A stretch of 64,000 nt of DNA from Pseudomonas gingeri (lineage in GTDB: Bacteria; Pseudomonadota; Gammaproteobacteria; Pseudomonadales; Pseudomonadaceae): assembly GCF_013386115.1 (NCBI RefSeq), contig NZ_JACAOR010000001.1:586639-650638 (forward strand), given 5' to 3'. The translations under genes were made by a program, and so were the position numbers. The number at the start of each line of letters is the position of its first letter. Within the stretch, counting starts at the first letter, position 1. Below, piece by piece: positions 36,556 through 46,657 of this stretch. The notes under the pieces are model-generated. The model did not search any database. It saw only the letters and a program-made list of their open reading frames with translations, and was not told the DNA's origin.

Positions 36556-38496
36556 TCAACTGGCCCTGGCCTCACGCCAGGCATCGATCAACTGCACGAA
36601 AATCGCCTGCACCGCGCGAATCAGTCCTTCGTCGTCGATTTCCCCCGCCAACCAGGCCCGACTCGGTTCATGGTGGATCGTACGACCGACCGCGAAGCCG
36701 CGACAGGTGCTGCTGCGCCCGGCCTGGCGAAAGCCCTCGGCAAGGGCGTCGGCCGGCGCATTGAGGCCGAGCAGGACCACGCCACGACAATACGGGTCAC
36801 GCTCCTGGATCAGGGCATCGAGGCGCTGCCACTCTTGCGCGCTCTGTGCCTCGATCTTCCACCAGGCCGGGAAAATGCCCAGGTTGTACAGGCGCTTGAG
36901 CGCACGATAGAGCACGTCGGGATGGGGCGAAGGGTGATCCTTGGGCGGAATGATCTCCAGCAGCAGCTCATGCCCACTGACCTGGGACGCCTGGTACAGA
37001 CCGAGGATCTGCGCCTCCTGTTCCAGGCGCAGCATCGGTTCGTCATCGGGATGGTATTGCACCAGGCACTTGATGATCTGTTCCTGGGGCCAGCCGATCA
37101 GGTTGCTGCCAATGGAGCGCCCGTGTTCGAACGCCAGCGGCCGCGAACCCTGGACTTCCACCGGGCGCGCGACCCACCAGCCGCGGCCGGTCGCGGCGTT
37201 CAGGGCGTCCTGGCCGAAGCGCTGGTCCGCCAGCAGGCCGATATCCGCGGCCACGCCCTGGCGTTGCAGGTCGGCCTCTACCCGTTCCACGGCCTTGATG
37301 AACAGTAGCTTGAGGTGGCTGATGCAGGCCGGATCGCGCCCGCCCTGCTGCGCCAGTTCCACCAGTTGTCCGCGATGATCGAAGGCGAAGATGAACAACT
37401 GCTTCCAGGCTTTGCGCGGCACGCTGACCTGATGCAGGCGTTGCAGCAGCACGTCCTGGTCGGGCCGGGTGATCGGCACCGGGCTGCTGAACAGGTAGTC
37501 CAGTTCGGCCCGGGTCGGCATGGCCGGGGCACAGGCGTGCCGGGAAACCACCAGGCCCCCGCAGGCATTGGCCAAGCGGCAGCAGTGTTCATCGTCGGCG
37601 CCGTCCAGCCAGCCACTGAGGAAGCCGGCCATGAAGGCATCGCCGGCGCCCAGCACATTCAGCACTTCAACCCGCACGCCCGGATGGATCGCACCGTCCT
37701 CCAGCCGCTGCGGGATCGCCCCGTGAATCACTGTGCAACCCTGCGGGCCGAGCTTGACCACCAGGGTCGCGGCCGTCAGTTCGCGCACCCGGCGCAGGGC
37801 CGCGAGCAAGTCGGTCGAGCCGCCGGCGATGAGGAACTCCTCTTCGGTCCCGACGATCAGGTCGAAGCGCGGCAGGATCTTCTGCACATGGGCACTGACC
37901 TGCTGGTCGGCGACAAAGCGGGTTTCGCCGTCGGCCCTGCCGGCCAGGCCCCAGAGCACCGGCCGGTAGTCGATATCGAGCACGCGCCTGACCTGATGCT
38001 TCTCGGCATGGTCCAGGGCCCGGATGCTCGCCTGGTAGACACCTTCGGTGGAGAAATGCGTGCCGGTGATCAGCAGGGATCGGCTCGAAGCGATAAAGCC
38101 TTCATCAATGTCTTCGGCACGCAGCGCCATATCGGCGCAGTTTTCCCGGTAGAACACCAGGGGAAAGGTTTCGCGGTCCTTGAGACCGAGCAGGACCATG
38201 GCGGTCAGGCGTTGCGGATCGACGGTGATGCCACTGACATCGCAGCCCTCGCGGGCCAGGGATTCCAGGAGGAAGCGACCCATGTGATCGTCACCGACCC
38301 GGCTCAACATGGCCGACTTGAGTCCCAGGCGGGCGGTACCGAAGGCAATGTTGGCGGAAGAGCCGCCGAGGTACTTGGCGAAGCTGCTCACATCCTCCAG
38401 TCGCGCACCGACCTGCTGAGCATAGAGGTCGACGCCCAGGCGTCCGAGGCAGATCAGATCCAATTGACGCCCAGTGGCAAAACGAGTCTGGCCCAT
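36556..38496 (-). CDS. iolC: Bifunctional 5-dehydro-2-deoxygluconokinase / DUF2090 aldolase-like protein
   Basis: A 646-residue fusion. Residues about 10-330 are a PfkB-family sugar kinase (SSANIAFGTARLGLKSAML, and the catalytic GAGDAFMAGFLSGWL near 275) that phosphorylates 2-deoxy-5-keto-gluconate. Residues about 340-640 are a DUF2090 TIM-barrel domain related to class I aldolases, likely splitting the phosphorylated product in place of a separate IolJ. Such fusions are known in proteobacteria. It is the first gene of the operon, divergent from iolR. Confidence 0.92.
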   Translation of the reverse strand: MGQTRFATGRQLDLICLGRLGVDLYAQQVGARLEDVSSFAKYLGGSSANIAFGTARLGLKSAMLSRVGDDHMGRFLLESLAREGCDVSGITVDPQRLTAMVLLGLKDRETFPLVFYRENCADMALRAEDIDEGFIASSRSLLITGTHFSTEGVYQASIRALDHAEKHQVRRVLDIDYRPVLWGLAGRADGETRFVADQQVSAHVQKILPRFDLIVGTEEEFLIAGGSTDLLAALRRVRELTAATLVVKLGPQGCTVIHGAIPQRLEDGAIHPGVRVEVLNVLGAGDAFMAGFLSGWLDGADDEHCCRLANACGGLVVSRHACAPAMPTRAELDYLFSSPVPITRPDQDVLLQRLHQVSVPRKAWKQLFIFAFDHRGQLVELAQQGGRDPACISHLKLLFIKAVERVEADLQRQGVAADIGLLADQRFGQDALNAATGRGWWVARPVEVQGSRPLAFEHGRSIGSNLIGWPQEQIIKCLVQYHPDDEPMLRLEQEAQILGLYQASQVSGHELLLEIIPPKDHPSPHPDVLYRALKRLYNLGIFPAWWKIEAQSAQEWQRLDALIQERDPYCRGVVLLGLNAPADALAEGFRQAGRSSTCRGFAVGRTIHHEPSRAWLAGEIDDEGLIRAVQAIFVQLIDAWREARAS

Positions 38497-38619
38497 GCTG
38501 GCTCCTGTTATTTTTATTCAGTCGGCGCCCCTCGCCCGAGCGGCGAGGCACACGCTTGGTGGATGCAGACTAAAACGTCTGGCGAGGCCGATCAATATTT
38601 TTTCTATATATTTTTTACG

Positions 38620-38635
38620 TGGAATATTTTTTCCA
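38620..38635. promoter_or_regulatory. Candidate IolR operator (GGAA-N6-TTCC)
   Basis: TGGAA-TATTTT-TTCCA is a perfect inverted repeat in the AT-rich part of the 312-base gap between iolC and iolR (38497-38808). It matches the GGAA-N6-TTCC pattern described for RpiR-family IolR in Sinorhizobium meliloti. A single copy is seen, placed to control both divergent genes. Nothing else is recognised in this gap. Confidence 0.6.
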
Positions 38636-38808
38636 ATAAACTCCGATAGAGTCTCTCCAGGCAGGGTGCATCGATTCAGCCCGGCCGCCGGTCCCCATGG
38701 CGACGCTTTTTTTTCCGCCTACCCTGTAGACTGCGCAAGCCAACCTATTGTCAGGGGCCGGCCGGACAATCGCCCGCGCCCTAAAAGAACAAGCCAGAAG
38801 GATTCACT

Positions 38809-39723
38809 ATGTCCCGCACCGATCAGCCGGCTTCGACCTCGCCTGTCGGCGACCTCCCCAGCCCCCCGATCAATGCCGAACGCCTGTTGCAGCTGATCAC
38901 CGAGGAATACGAGGACCTGCCCCGCCAGCTCAAGCGCATCGCCAGCTACATGAGCCAGCAGAGCGATCGGATCATGGTCGATCGGATCAGCGATATCGCC
39001 CGCGAATGCGAAGTGCATCCCTCGGCCATCGTGCGCTTCTCCCAGCGCTTCGGCTTCAGCGGTTTCAGCGAGATGCAGACGCTGTTCCGCGAGGCCTACA
39101 CCCACAAGACCACGCCGGTACAGAACTATCAGCAACGCATCCGCAGCATGATCGCCAACAAGTCGCAGAAAGCCAGCGGCGGCGACCTGGCGCGCGAGTG
39201 CGTCAACGCCACGCTGTCGGGGATCGAGCGGCTGGGCCTGGAGCTCGATGACGAAGCCTTCGAAAAGGCCGTGGACCTGGTGGTCAACGCCGACAATATC
39301 TATGTGGTCGGCGTGCGCCGCTCGTTCGCCGTGGCCGACTACCTGGTCTACAACCTGCAGCACACCAACAAACGCATCCACCTGGTATCCGGGCTGGGCG
39401 GCAGCTATCGCGAGCAGATGCGCAGCGTGCGGGCCAACGACCTGGTGATCGCCATCAGCTTCACGCCCTACGGCAAGGAAACCCAGCACTGCCTGCGCAT
39501 TGCCCAGCACCACCAGGCCAAGACCCTGATCATCACCGACAGCAATCTGTCGCCCCTGGCCAAGCGGGCCAATACGGTGTTGTTGGTCAATGAGGGCAGC
39601 TCCTTCGCCTTCCGCTCCCTGAGCGCCACGCTGTGCCTGTGCCAGGCGCTGTTCATCGCCGTGGCCTACCGGCTGGAATTGAAAATGGATGAAATCCATG
39701 AACAGGCCGGGTTCGAGGACTGA
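38809..39723 (+). CDS. iolR: RpiR-family regulator of inositol catabolism
   Basis: A 304-residue regulator with an N-terminal RpiR helix-turn-helix (about 25-100, ISDIARECEVHPSAIVRFSQ) and a C-terminal SIS sugar-phosphate-binding domain (about 135-270). Divergence from iolC and family membership argue for IolR, a repressor relieved by a pathway intermediate. The C-terminus is complete. Confidence 0.9.
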   Translation: MSRTDQPASTSPVGDLPSPPINAERLLQLITEEYEDLPRQLKRIASYMSQQSDRIMVDRISDIARECEVHPSAIVRFSQRFGFSGFSEMQTLFREAYTHKTTPVQNYQQRIRSMIANKSQKASGGDLARECVNATLSGIERLGLELDDEAFEKAVDLVVNADNIYVVGVRRSFAVADYLVYNLQHTNKRIHLVSGLGGSYREQMRSVRANDLVIAISFTPYGKETQHCLRIAQHHQAKTLIITDSNLSPLAKRANTVLLVNEGSSFAFRSLSATLCLCQALFIAVAYRLELKMDEIHEQAGFED

Positions 39724-39741
39724 CGACTCGCCAGCGGCAAA

Positions 39742-39776
39742 AAAGCCTCTGGTAACAAGGCATTACCCGAGGCTTT
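39742..39776 (+). terminator. Hairpin behind iolR
   Basis: AAAGCCTC-T-GGTAA (39742-39755) pairs with TTACC-C-GAGGCTTT (39763-39776), with one mismatch, 19 bases after the iolR stop. The following bases are only mildly T-rich. Beyond it, 39777-40148 shows no gene. Confidence 0.6.
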
Positions 39777-40148
39777 CGGTTGGAAATATCAGCATTGGTA
39801 GTGCCCATCGAGGATTATTCCGACAGTCCATGTTTTGAGTACTGACTCGAAACTCCGTCGCCACAGAGCATTCTTTTTTCGACTACACGGTTTCCCACTT
39901 TCCAGCCGGGCTTAAACCTACACTCCAGCAAAAAACTAGAAAGTTCCTACGTATAAACCCGTAAATATGACGGGCACTAAAAGCCCCGCCCAGCCAACCC
40001 CTGGCGGACCGCTGACTTACAATAAATCCGTCGACTGTTCGAACTTGAAACGTGAGTTTGCGCTGCCGGGCGCACGCCACTTCCCGTTCCGTCGTGACAC
40101 GCCCGCCCCCTTTGACCCGATGCCGCCGCAGTTGGCAAGGAACCGTCC

Positions 40149-40523
40149 ATGTGCAAGAAAAACCACCCGCGGGACTCGGCCTGTCCCACCTCGCCAGTGC
40201 AACTAACGGCCGGATTGCCGCTTTCAGCAGGCATCACGCCACCCGTATTGAACGGCCTGATGGAACTGCGCGATGCGCTGGTGGCATTCAAGGGCCCTCT
40301 GGCCGATGATCCGGGCTACCGCCGCGTCATCGAAGGACTGCTGTTCGACAATGAAGTCCATGAACGCATCCTTGGCAAACAGGTTCGCGAAAGCCCCGGC
40401 AACTCGCTGTTCAGCCCATGGCGCCAGCTAGACCGGCGCCTTGAGATCAACGCCCAGGGCCTGGGCGAAAGCCTTGATCAAGGGGCCGCGCGCCGTGTTG
40501 TGGCGCAGAATCAGGTTGAATGA
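40149..40523 (+). CDS. Hypothetical protein overlapping the lysR 3' end
   Basis: A 124-codon frame with AAGGAA a few bases before the ATG. Residues about 30-95 look like real protein (GLMELRDALVAFKGPLADDP and a following helical part), while the last 30 residues are antisense to the end of the convergent lysR gene by 96 bases. I do not recognise a family. It may be a small gene that has lost its own 3' end and now runs into lysR, or a chance frame. Confidence 0.35.
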   Translation: MCKKNHPRDSACPTSPVQLTAGLPLSAGITPPVLNGLMELRDALVAFKGPLADDPGYRRVIEGLLFDNEVHERILGKQVRESPGNSLFSPWRQLDRRLEINAQGLGESLDQGAARRVVAQNQVE

Positions 40524-41393
40524 GGTATTGAAACGGATGGTTTCCGGCCGCAGGGCCCGCAACTGCCCACGGCTGACCAGTGGAGCGGCGTAGTGCCGTG
40601 GCAGGAAGCCGACAAAACGCCCGGTCTGGATCAGCATTGCCACGGCTTCGACCTGGGACGCGGAGGCCGAATAACTGTCGTGGCCGACAAAGTCGAGCTT
40701 GTCCCGGTGAATGGCATAACGATGATTGACGAACGCGTGGTTGCGCAGTACATCCCGGTCGATCAAGGCGTCGTCAAGATCGAACAACGGATGGCCGACA
40801 CCGCAGTACGCCTCGGACAGTTCTTCATATAGGGAGAAGTAGTCGAACTCCTCTCTCTTCTGATACACCGGCACGATGCCGGCGACAAATCGCCCTTCAA
40901 CCACGCCCCGCTCTACTTCATCCAATTGTGCCGCATGCAGGCGAAACCTTACTTTCGGAGATTCATCATTGATGATCCGCAGCGCGGCAACTAACGGTGA
41001 ATTAAGATCGGAAATAGTGTTATCCACGACGCCAACACTAAGATCACCCACCAGTTCATTCTGCGCCGAACTAAGCCGATCGCGAAACTTGTCCACCGAC
41101 GCAAATAACTCGATGGATGCCTGATACACCAGGCTACCCTCTTCGGTCAGGCAGAAACCTTCCCGACCACGCGTGCAGAGGCGCATGCCTATACGGATCT
41201 CCAGGTCGGAAATCTGCTTGCTAATGGCCGCGAGCCCCACATTCAGCTCATTCTGGGCCGCACTGAAGCCCCCGGCCTCGACCACGGCCTTGAACACCTT
41301 GAGCAATTTGAAATCCAGCCCGCTGAGGGCCAGCGGCGCTCTCTGGCCGGGTTTTGCCGATGGGTTTCCAGAAGTGGAAAGTTGGGTTTCCAT
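40428..41393 (-). CDS. LysR-family transcriptional regulator
   Basis: A 321-residue LysR regulator. Its helix-turn-helix (about 24-83) contains LLKVFKAVVEAGGFSAAQNE and ISKQISDLEIRIGMRL, followed by a periplasmic-binding-like effector domain. It is divergent from the argininosuccinate-lyase-like gene across 295 bases and most likely controls that cluster. ATG 41393 is chosen over an in-frame start six codons upstream. Confidence 0.9.
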   Translation of the reverse strand: METQLSTSGNPSAKPGQRAPLALSGLDFKLLKVFKAVVEAGGFSAAQNELNVGLAAISKQISDLEIRIGMRLCTRGREGFCLTEEGSLVYQASIELFASVDKFRDRLSSAQNELVGDLSVGVVDNTISDLNSPLVAALRIINDESPKVRFRLHAAQLDEVERGVVEGRFVAGIVPVYQKREEFDYFSLYEELSEAYCGVGHPLFDLDDALIDRDVLRNHAFVNHRYAIHRDKLDFVGHDSYSASASQVEAVAMLIQTGRFVGFLPRHYAAPLVSRGQLRALRPETIRFNTSFNLILRHNTARGPLIKAFAQALGVDLKAPV

Positions 41394-41688
41394 AATGCTT
41401 ATTGACCTCAAACCGCCTATTCACCAGGATTTGTCCCACAACAAGAACATAGCCGGTCAATAATAATGAACACAGAAAACAAGGCTTGGCAACCACAATC
41501 AATTTCTGCAAATCAGCGACAACTCGCTGATTGTACGCGTTTAAAAACTGACACTTCGATCAGTTCCCTTCACTTGCAACTGCCCTCCTGAAAACTGCAC
41601 GACCCATCCCGCTTCCGGCTGGCCTCGCCCCGCCTGAACGCCTGTTGCGGTCCTGCCTTGAACATCAATCTGCGTGAGGAAAACAACA

Positions 41689-43116
41689 ATGACCCAAGCC
41701 ACCGATCGTCTCTGGGGAGCCCGCTTCAAAAGCGGTCCGTCCGCCGCCCTGGCCGCCCTGTCGCGTTGCCCGGAGCGCTACTTCCGCCTGACGCCCTACG
41801 ACCTTGCCGGCTCCCGGGCCCACGCCCATGAATTGCAACGCGCCGGCCTGCTCGACGAGCAGGAAACCCGGACCATGGTCGAGGCGCTGAATGTCATCGG
41901 CGAGGATTTCCAGGCCGGCCGCATCGCGCCGACCCTCGACGATGAAGACGTGCATACCTTTATCGAACGGCTGCTGACCGAACGCCTCGGCGCCCTCGGC
42001 GGCAAGCTGCGCGCCGGACGCTCGCGCAACGACCAGACCGCCAACGACCTGCGGCTGTTCCTGCGCGACCATGTGCGCACCCTGGCGGTGGAAGTCCTGG
42101 CGCTGCAACAGGCCCTGGTGGAACAGGCCGAACAGCATGTCGAGAGCATCTGCCCGGGTTTCACCCACCTGCAGCAGGCTCAACCCATCGTGTTCGCCCA
42201 CCACCTGCTGGCCCATGCGCAAGCCATGCTGCGCGACGTCCAGCGCCTGGTGGACTGGGATACCCGCACCGCACTGTCGCCCCTGGGCGCCGCCGCCATG
42301 GCCGGTTCCGCCATCGCCCGCCAGCCGCAACAGTCGGCCCTGGAAATGGGTTACAGCGGCGTGTGCGAGAACTCCATCGATGCCGTCGCCAGCCGTGACC
42401 ACGTCGCCGAATTCCTGTTTGTCGCCAGCATGCTCGGGATCAACATCTCGCGCCTGGCCGAAGAATTCTGCCTGTGGTCGTCGCGCCAGTTCCGCTGGGT
42501 CGTCCTGGACGACGCCTATGCCACCGGCAGTTCGATCATGCCGCAGAAAAAGAACCCGGATATCGCCGAGCTGGCGCGGGGCAAGGCCGGTCGCCTGATC
42601 GGCAACCTGACCGGCCTGCTGTCGACCCTCAAGTCCCTGCCGCTGTCCTACAACCGTGACCTCAGCGAGGACAAGAACGGCGTGCTCGACAGCGTCGACA
42701 CCCTGTTGCTGGTGCTGCCGGCCATGGCCGGGATGGTCGCGACCATGACCGTCAATGTCGAGGAACTGCGGCGCCAGGCGCCCCTGGGCTTCACCCTTGC
42801 CACCGAGGTCGCCGACTGGCTGGCGGTGCGTGGCGTACCGTTCAAGGAGGCCCATGAAATCACCGGGGCGCTGGTCAAGGCCTGCGAAGCCCGCGACATC
42901 GAACTCTGGGATGCCAGCCCGGCCCTGCTGGCCGAGGTCGACAGCCGCCTGACCGCGGGGGTACGCGACAGCCTGACCCTCGAAGCCGCCATCAATGCCC
43001 GCAGTGGCTGGGGCGGCACCGCGCCGCAACAGGTTCGCGAGCAGATCGCCCGGTTGAAAAGCGCCCTGGCGGCCCAGCAGCAATGGGCCGCCGAATACAA
43101 CGGTTTTCGTCTCTGA
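41689..43116 (+). CDS. Argininosuccinate-lyase-family C-N lyase
   Basis: A 475-residue member of the fumarase/aspartase superfamily with the signature GSSIMPQKKNPD and the second conserved stretch GGKLRAGRSRNDQTANDLRL. The family removes fumarate from an N-(1,2-dicarboxyethyl) group. Context (importer, PuuE-like proteins, MmgE/PrpD protein) is catabolic and not arginine-biosynthetic, so it may not be the housekeeping ArgH. Relatives in aminopolycarboxylate degradation (EDDS lyase, iminodisuccinate lyase) share this superfamily. It has GAGGAAA before ATG 41689 and is divergent from lysR. Confidence 0.85.
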   Translation: MTQATDRLWGARFKSGPSAALAALSRCPERYFRLTPYDLAGSRAHAHELQRAGLLDEQETRTMVEALNVIGEDFQAGRIAPTLDDEDVHTFIERLLTERLGALGGKLRAGRSRNDQTANDLRLFLRDHVRTLAVEVLALQQALVEQAEQHVESICPGFTHLQQAQPIVFAHHLLAHAQAMLRDVQRLVDWDTRTALSPLGAAAMAGSAIARQPQQSALEMGYSGVCENSIDAVASRDHVAEFLFVASMLGINISRLAEEFCLWSSRQFRWVVLDDAYATGSSIMPQKKNPDIAELARGKAGRLIGNLTGLLSTLKSLPLSYNRDLSEDKNGVLDSVDTLLLVLPAMAGMVATMTVNVEELRRQAPLGFTLATEVADWLAVRGVPFKEAHEITGALVKACEARDIELWDASPALLAEVDSRLTAGVRDSLTLEAAINARSGWGGTAPQQVREQIARLKSALAAQQQWAAEYNGFRL

Positions 43117-43181
43117 ATGCATTGAGCCGCGCCCTATAACGCTGTGGGAACACAGACAACACTGTAGAAACACATGACACT

Positions 43182-43251
43182 GTGGGGGCGGGCTTGCCCG
43201 CGAAGCTTCTGGCGATCCCGAGATCGCCTTCACGGGCAAGCCCGCTCCCAC
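43182..43251. repeat. Inverted REP pair
   Basis: GTGGGGGCGGGCTTGCCCGCGAA at 43182-43204 and TTCACGGGCAAGCCCGCTCCCAC at 43229-43251, between the lyase gene and the permease gene, ending 13 bases before the permease ATG. Confidence 0.85.
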
Positions 43252-43264
43252 ATGGAGAAACACC

Positions 43265-44143
43265 ATGAGCCAGACCCAGGCAGAACGCCTCCTCGCCGAG
43301 CGCAAGCAGGCCGAGAACCAGTTCGACATTACCCAGTACGAGCACGTGCCCCGGCGTTACTACGGGCGGATATTCTTCGCCACGGTGATCGTCATCGCCC
43401 TCGTCGGACTGGCCCGCGCCTTTGCCAATGGCCAGATCGAATGGGCCTATATCGGTCAGTTCTTCACTGCCAAGTCAATCCTGACCGGCCTGCTGAATAC
43501 GCTGATCATGGCCGTCCTCGCGATGATCCTGGGCATTGTCTTCGGCGTGATCACCGCGATCATGCGCATGTCGAGCAACCCGATCCTGCGCTACGTGGCG
43601 ATCACCTACACCTGGCTGTTCCGCGGCACCCCGCTGATCCTCCAGTTGCTGCTGTGGTTCAACCTGGCGCTGATCTTCCCCACCGTCGGGATTCCCGGAC
43701 TGTTCCAGCTCGACACCGTGAGCCTGATGACCCCGTTCGTCGCGGCGCTCCTGGGCCTGAGCATCAACCAGGGCGCCTATACCGCCGAAGTGGTGCGTGC
43801 CGGCCTGCTGTCGGTGGACACCGGCCAGTATGAAGCGGCCAAGTCCATCGGCATGCCACGCCTGCAGGCCCTGCGCCGGATCATCCTGCCCCAGGCCATG
43901 CGCATCATCATCCCGCCGGTGGGCAACGAATTCATCAGCATGGTCAAGGCGACCAGCCTGGCGAGCGTGATCCAGTATTCGGAACTGCTCTACAACGCCC
44001 AGAACATCTACTACGCCAACGCCCGCGTGATGGAGCTGCTGATGGTCGCCGGTATCTGGTACCTGCTCGCCATCACCGTCCTGTCCTTTGGTCAAAGCCG
44101 TCTGGAACGCCGATTCGCCCGCGGCGCCGGCAAGCGTTCGTAA
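43265..44143 (+). CDS. Polar amino-acid ABC transporter permease
   Basis: A 292-residue HisM/GltK-type permease with an N-terminal cytoplasmic tail and about five membrane helices. The EAA loop is seen as [21 protein letters not shown] single permease gene suggests a homodimer. It forms the importer with the ATPase and binding protein encoded next. Confidence 0.93.
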   Translation: MSQTQAERLLAERKQAENQFDITQYEHVPRRYYGRIFFATVIVIALVGLARAFANGQIEWAYIGQFFTAKSILTGLLNTLIMAVLAMILGIVFGVITAIMRMSSNPILRYVAITYTWLFRGTPLILQLLLWFNLALIFPTVGIPGLFQLDTVSLMTPFVAALLGLSINQGAYTAEVVRAGLLSVDTGQYEAAKSIGMPRLQALRRIILPQAMRIIIPPVGNEFISMVKATSLASVIQYSELLYNAQNIYYANARVMELLMVAGIWYLLAITVLSFGQSRLERRFARGAGKRS

Positions 44144-44163
44144 GCGTCCTGGAGAATTCGAAC

Positions 44164-44928
44164 ATGAGAAGCATCGTCAAGGCCGTGAGCCTGAACAAAT
44201 ACTACGACTCGTTCCACGCCCTCAAGGACGTCAGCATCGAAGTCGAACAAGGCGAAGTGCTGTGCATCATCGGCCCGTCCGGCTCCGGCAAGAGCACCCT
44301 GCTGCGCTGCGTCAACCAGTTGGAGAAGATCGACAAGGGTGGCCTCTGGGTCGACGGCGAGCTGGTCGGCTACCGCATTGCCGGCAACAAGCTGCACGAG
44401 CTCAACGAAGCGCAGATCGCCCGCCAGCGCCTGGCCACCGGCATGGTGTTCCAGCGCTTCAACCTGTTCCCGCACATGACTGTGCTGGAAAACATCATCG
44501 AAGGCCCGGTCCAGGTCCTCAAGCGTTCGCCCAAGGAGTCCGTCGAGGAAGCCCTGGAGCTGCTGGCCCGGGTCGGCCTGGCCGACAAGCGCAACAGCTA
44601 CCCCATCGAGCTGTCCGGCGGCCAGCAGCAACGGGTGGCTATCGCCCGGGCCCTGGCGATGCGGCCCAAGCTGATGCTGTTCGATGAACCCACTTCGGCA
44701 CTCGACCCGGAACTGGTCGGTGAGGTGCTGTCGGTGATGCGCGATCTGGCGCGCACCGGCATGACCATGATCGTCGTCACCCATGAGCTGGGCTTCGCAC
44801 GCGAAGTCTCGAACCGCATGGTGTTCATGGACGGCGGGCAGATCGTGGAGGAAGGAAGCCCCGAAGAAATACTAATAAACCCACAGAACCCTCGCACCCA
44901 AAGCTTCATTTCTGCCGTTCGAACCTAG
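44164..44928 (+). CDS. Polar amino-acid ABC transporter ATPase
   Basis: A 254-residue GlnQ/HisP-type ATPase with Walker [10 protein letters not shown], signature [15 protein letters not shown], and Walker [15 protein letters not shown]. It lies 20 bases after the permease gene and belongs to the same operon. Confidence 0.96.
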   Translation: MRSIVKAVSLNKYYDSFHALKDVSIEVEQGEVLCIIGPSGSGKSTLLRCVNQLEKIDKGGLWVDGELVGYRIAGNKLHELNEAQIARQRLATGMVFQRFNLFPHMTVLENIIEGPVQVLKRSPKESVEEALELLARVGLADKRNSYPIELSGGQQQRVAIARALAMRPKLMLFDEPTSALDPELVGEVLSVMRDLARTGMTMIVVTHELGFAREVSNRMVFMDGGQIVEEGSPEEILINPQNPRTQSFISAVRT

Positions 44929-44966
44929 GTTCACCTGGACCTCACAACACTCATAAGAGAACGACC

Positions 44967-45785
44967 ATGAAGAATTACGTAATCCCAGCAGTACTCGCCG
45001 GCCTGATGGCTTCCAGCTTCACCTGGGCCGCCGAGTTGCCCGCCAGCATCAAGGCCAAGGGCTTTATCACCGCGGCGATCATGCCCAACTATCCGCCGAT
45101 GGACTTCAAGGACCCGGCCACCAACGAACTCACCGGCGTCGACTACGAACTGGGCAACGCCCTGGCCGAGCGCCTGGGCGTGAAGATGCAATGGCAGGAA
45201 ACCTCCTTCGAGCAGATGGTCAACGCCCTGACCACCAAGCGCGTGGACATCGTGCTGTCGGGCATGACCGACACCGCCGAGCGCCAGAAGGCCGTGGATT
45301 TCGTCGACTACTTCACCAGCGGTTCGCAGTTCTACACCCTGGAGAAGAACAAGGACATCAACCAGATGACCGATATCTGCGGCAAGACCGTCGGTACCAG
45401 TCGGCGTACCACCTTCCCGGCGGAAATCGCCGCCTGGAGCAGCGCCCACTGCCCGGCTGACAAGCAGATCAAGGTCATCGGCACCGAAGGTTCGGCCGAC
45501 GCCCGCGCGCAACTGCGCCAGAGCCGCATCAACGCCGCCGTGCAAGGCAGCGAGACCCTGCCGTACCTGGCCACCCAGGAAAAGAACACCTTCAAGATCA
45601 TCGGCACACCGATGACCGTGCAATTCACCGGAATCGGCGTGAGCAAGGAAAACCAGGAACTGCGTGACGCCATCCAGGCCGCCCTGCAGAGCATGATCGC
45701 CGACGGCAGCTACCAGGCCATCCTGAAGAAATGGGAACTGACGGTGGGCGCGATCGACACCGTTTCCATCAACAAAGGCCAGTAA
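44967..45785 (+). CDS. Polar amino-acid ABC transporter substrate-binding protein
   Basis: A 272-residue periplasmic binding protein of family 3 (HisJ/GlnH type). The signal peptide ends FTWAAE (cleavage about 22), followed by the family pattern YPPMDFKDPATNELTGVDYE and IVLSGMTDTAERQKAVDFVD. The ligand is probably an amino acid or an N-substituted acidic amino acid, judging only from neighbours. Confidence 0.93.
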   Translation: MKNYVIPAVLAGLMASSFTWAAELPASIKAKGFITAAIMPNYPPMDFKDPATNELTGVDYELGNALAERLGVKMQWQETSFEQMVNALTTKRVDIVLSGMTDTAERQKAVDFVDYFTSGSQFYTLEKNKDINQMTDICGKTVGTSRRTTFPAEIAAWSSAHCPADKQIKVIGTEGSADARAQLRQSRINAAVQGSETLPYLATQEKNTFKIIGTPMTVQFTGIGVSKENQELRDAIQAALQSMIADGSYQAILKKWELTVGAIDTVSINKGQ

Positions 45786-45814
45786 CCGCTGGTGTAGAGA
45801 AGGAATAGCCACCC

Positions 45815-46657
45815 ATGTCCCCGACACCGACCTGGCCGGGCGGGCATAAAGCCTGCCTGGCCCTGGCCTTCGACCTCGACGGGCCCACCGGCGATGCCAT
45901 GCTCGACGACTCGATCTGGCACAAGCCCGAGTACTTCGGCTTTGGCGGCTACGGCCCGTACCGGGCCCTGCCGCGGCTGCTGGACCTGCTGGAAGAGTTT
46001 CGCCTGCCGACCACTTTCTTCGTCCCGGCCTGGGTCGTGGAAAACTGGCCGCGCCAGTGCCAGGCGATCATCGAGCGCGGACATGAGGTGGCCTACCACG
46101 GCTACAAACACGAATCCTTTTACGCCCTTTCGCTGGACCAGCAGAAGGACGTGATGAAGAAATGCCGCGAGGTGTTCTGGCAACACCTGAATATCCGCGC
46201 CGAGGGCTTTCGCACGCCGTCCGGCGACTGGCATGCCGAAACCCCGGCGATGCTGGTGGAAGCCGGCGTGACCTACTCCAGCAGCATGCGTGGGGATGAT
46301 CGGCCGTACCTGGTCAATGTCCCCGGCCACCGCCAGCCGCTGGTGGAGATCCCCGGTCGCTGGGAGATGGATGACTACGCCTCCATCGCCTACACCCGCG
46401 GGCCGGACTTCCCGTCCGGGCTGGATCGCACCGCCAGCTACGAGCTGACCCTCGACAACTGGTGCCGCGAGTTCGACGGCGCCGCGGACGAGGGCCTGTG
46501 CCTGACCACCCTGTTCCACCCCAAGATCACCGGCAAGCCGGGGCGCCTGTTGTTGCTCGAGCGGCTGTTCGAACATATGCGCCAGCGCGATGACGTCTGG
46601 TTCGCCACCTGCCGCGAGGTCGCCCAGTGGTGGCTCAAGGAGCATCATCATGGCTGA
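45815..46657 (+). CDS. PuuE-like polysaccharide-deacetylase-fold hydrolase, metal site intact
   Basis: A 280-residue NodB-fold protein of the PuuE/allantoinase-like branch. The metal ligands of the fold are visible: Asp in AFDLDGP (D20 and D22) and the His pair in YHGYKHES (H95, H99). FRTPSGDW follows. Relatives hydrolyse C-N bonds of cyclic amides such as allantoin, or remove acetyl groups. It follows the binding protein and overlaps the next gene by 8 bases. Confidence 0.82.
   Translation: MSPTPTWPGGHKACLALAFDLDGPTGDAMLDDSIWHKPEYFGFGGYGPYRALPRLLDLLEEFRLPTTFFVPAWVVENWPRQCQAIIERGHEVAYHGYKHESFYALSLDQQKDVMKKCREVFWQHLNIRAEGFRTPSGDWHAETPAMLVEAGVTYSSSMRGDDRPYLVNVPGHRQPLVEIPGRWEMDDYASIAYTRGPDFPSGLDRTASYELTLDNWCREFDGAADEGLCLTTLFHPKITGKPGRLLLLERLFEHMRQRDDVWFATCREVAQWWLKEHHHG

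Noticed and set aside
43182..43251. CRISPR-like or attachment-site repeat
   Set aside because: Only one inverted pair, matching the REP units elsewhere; no regular direct repeats or spacers and no integrase.
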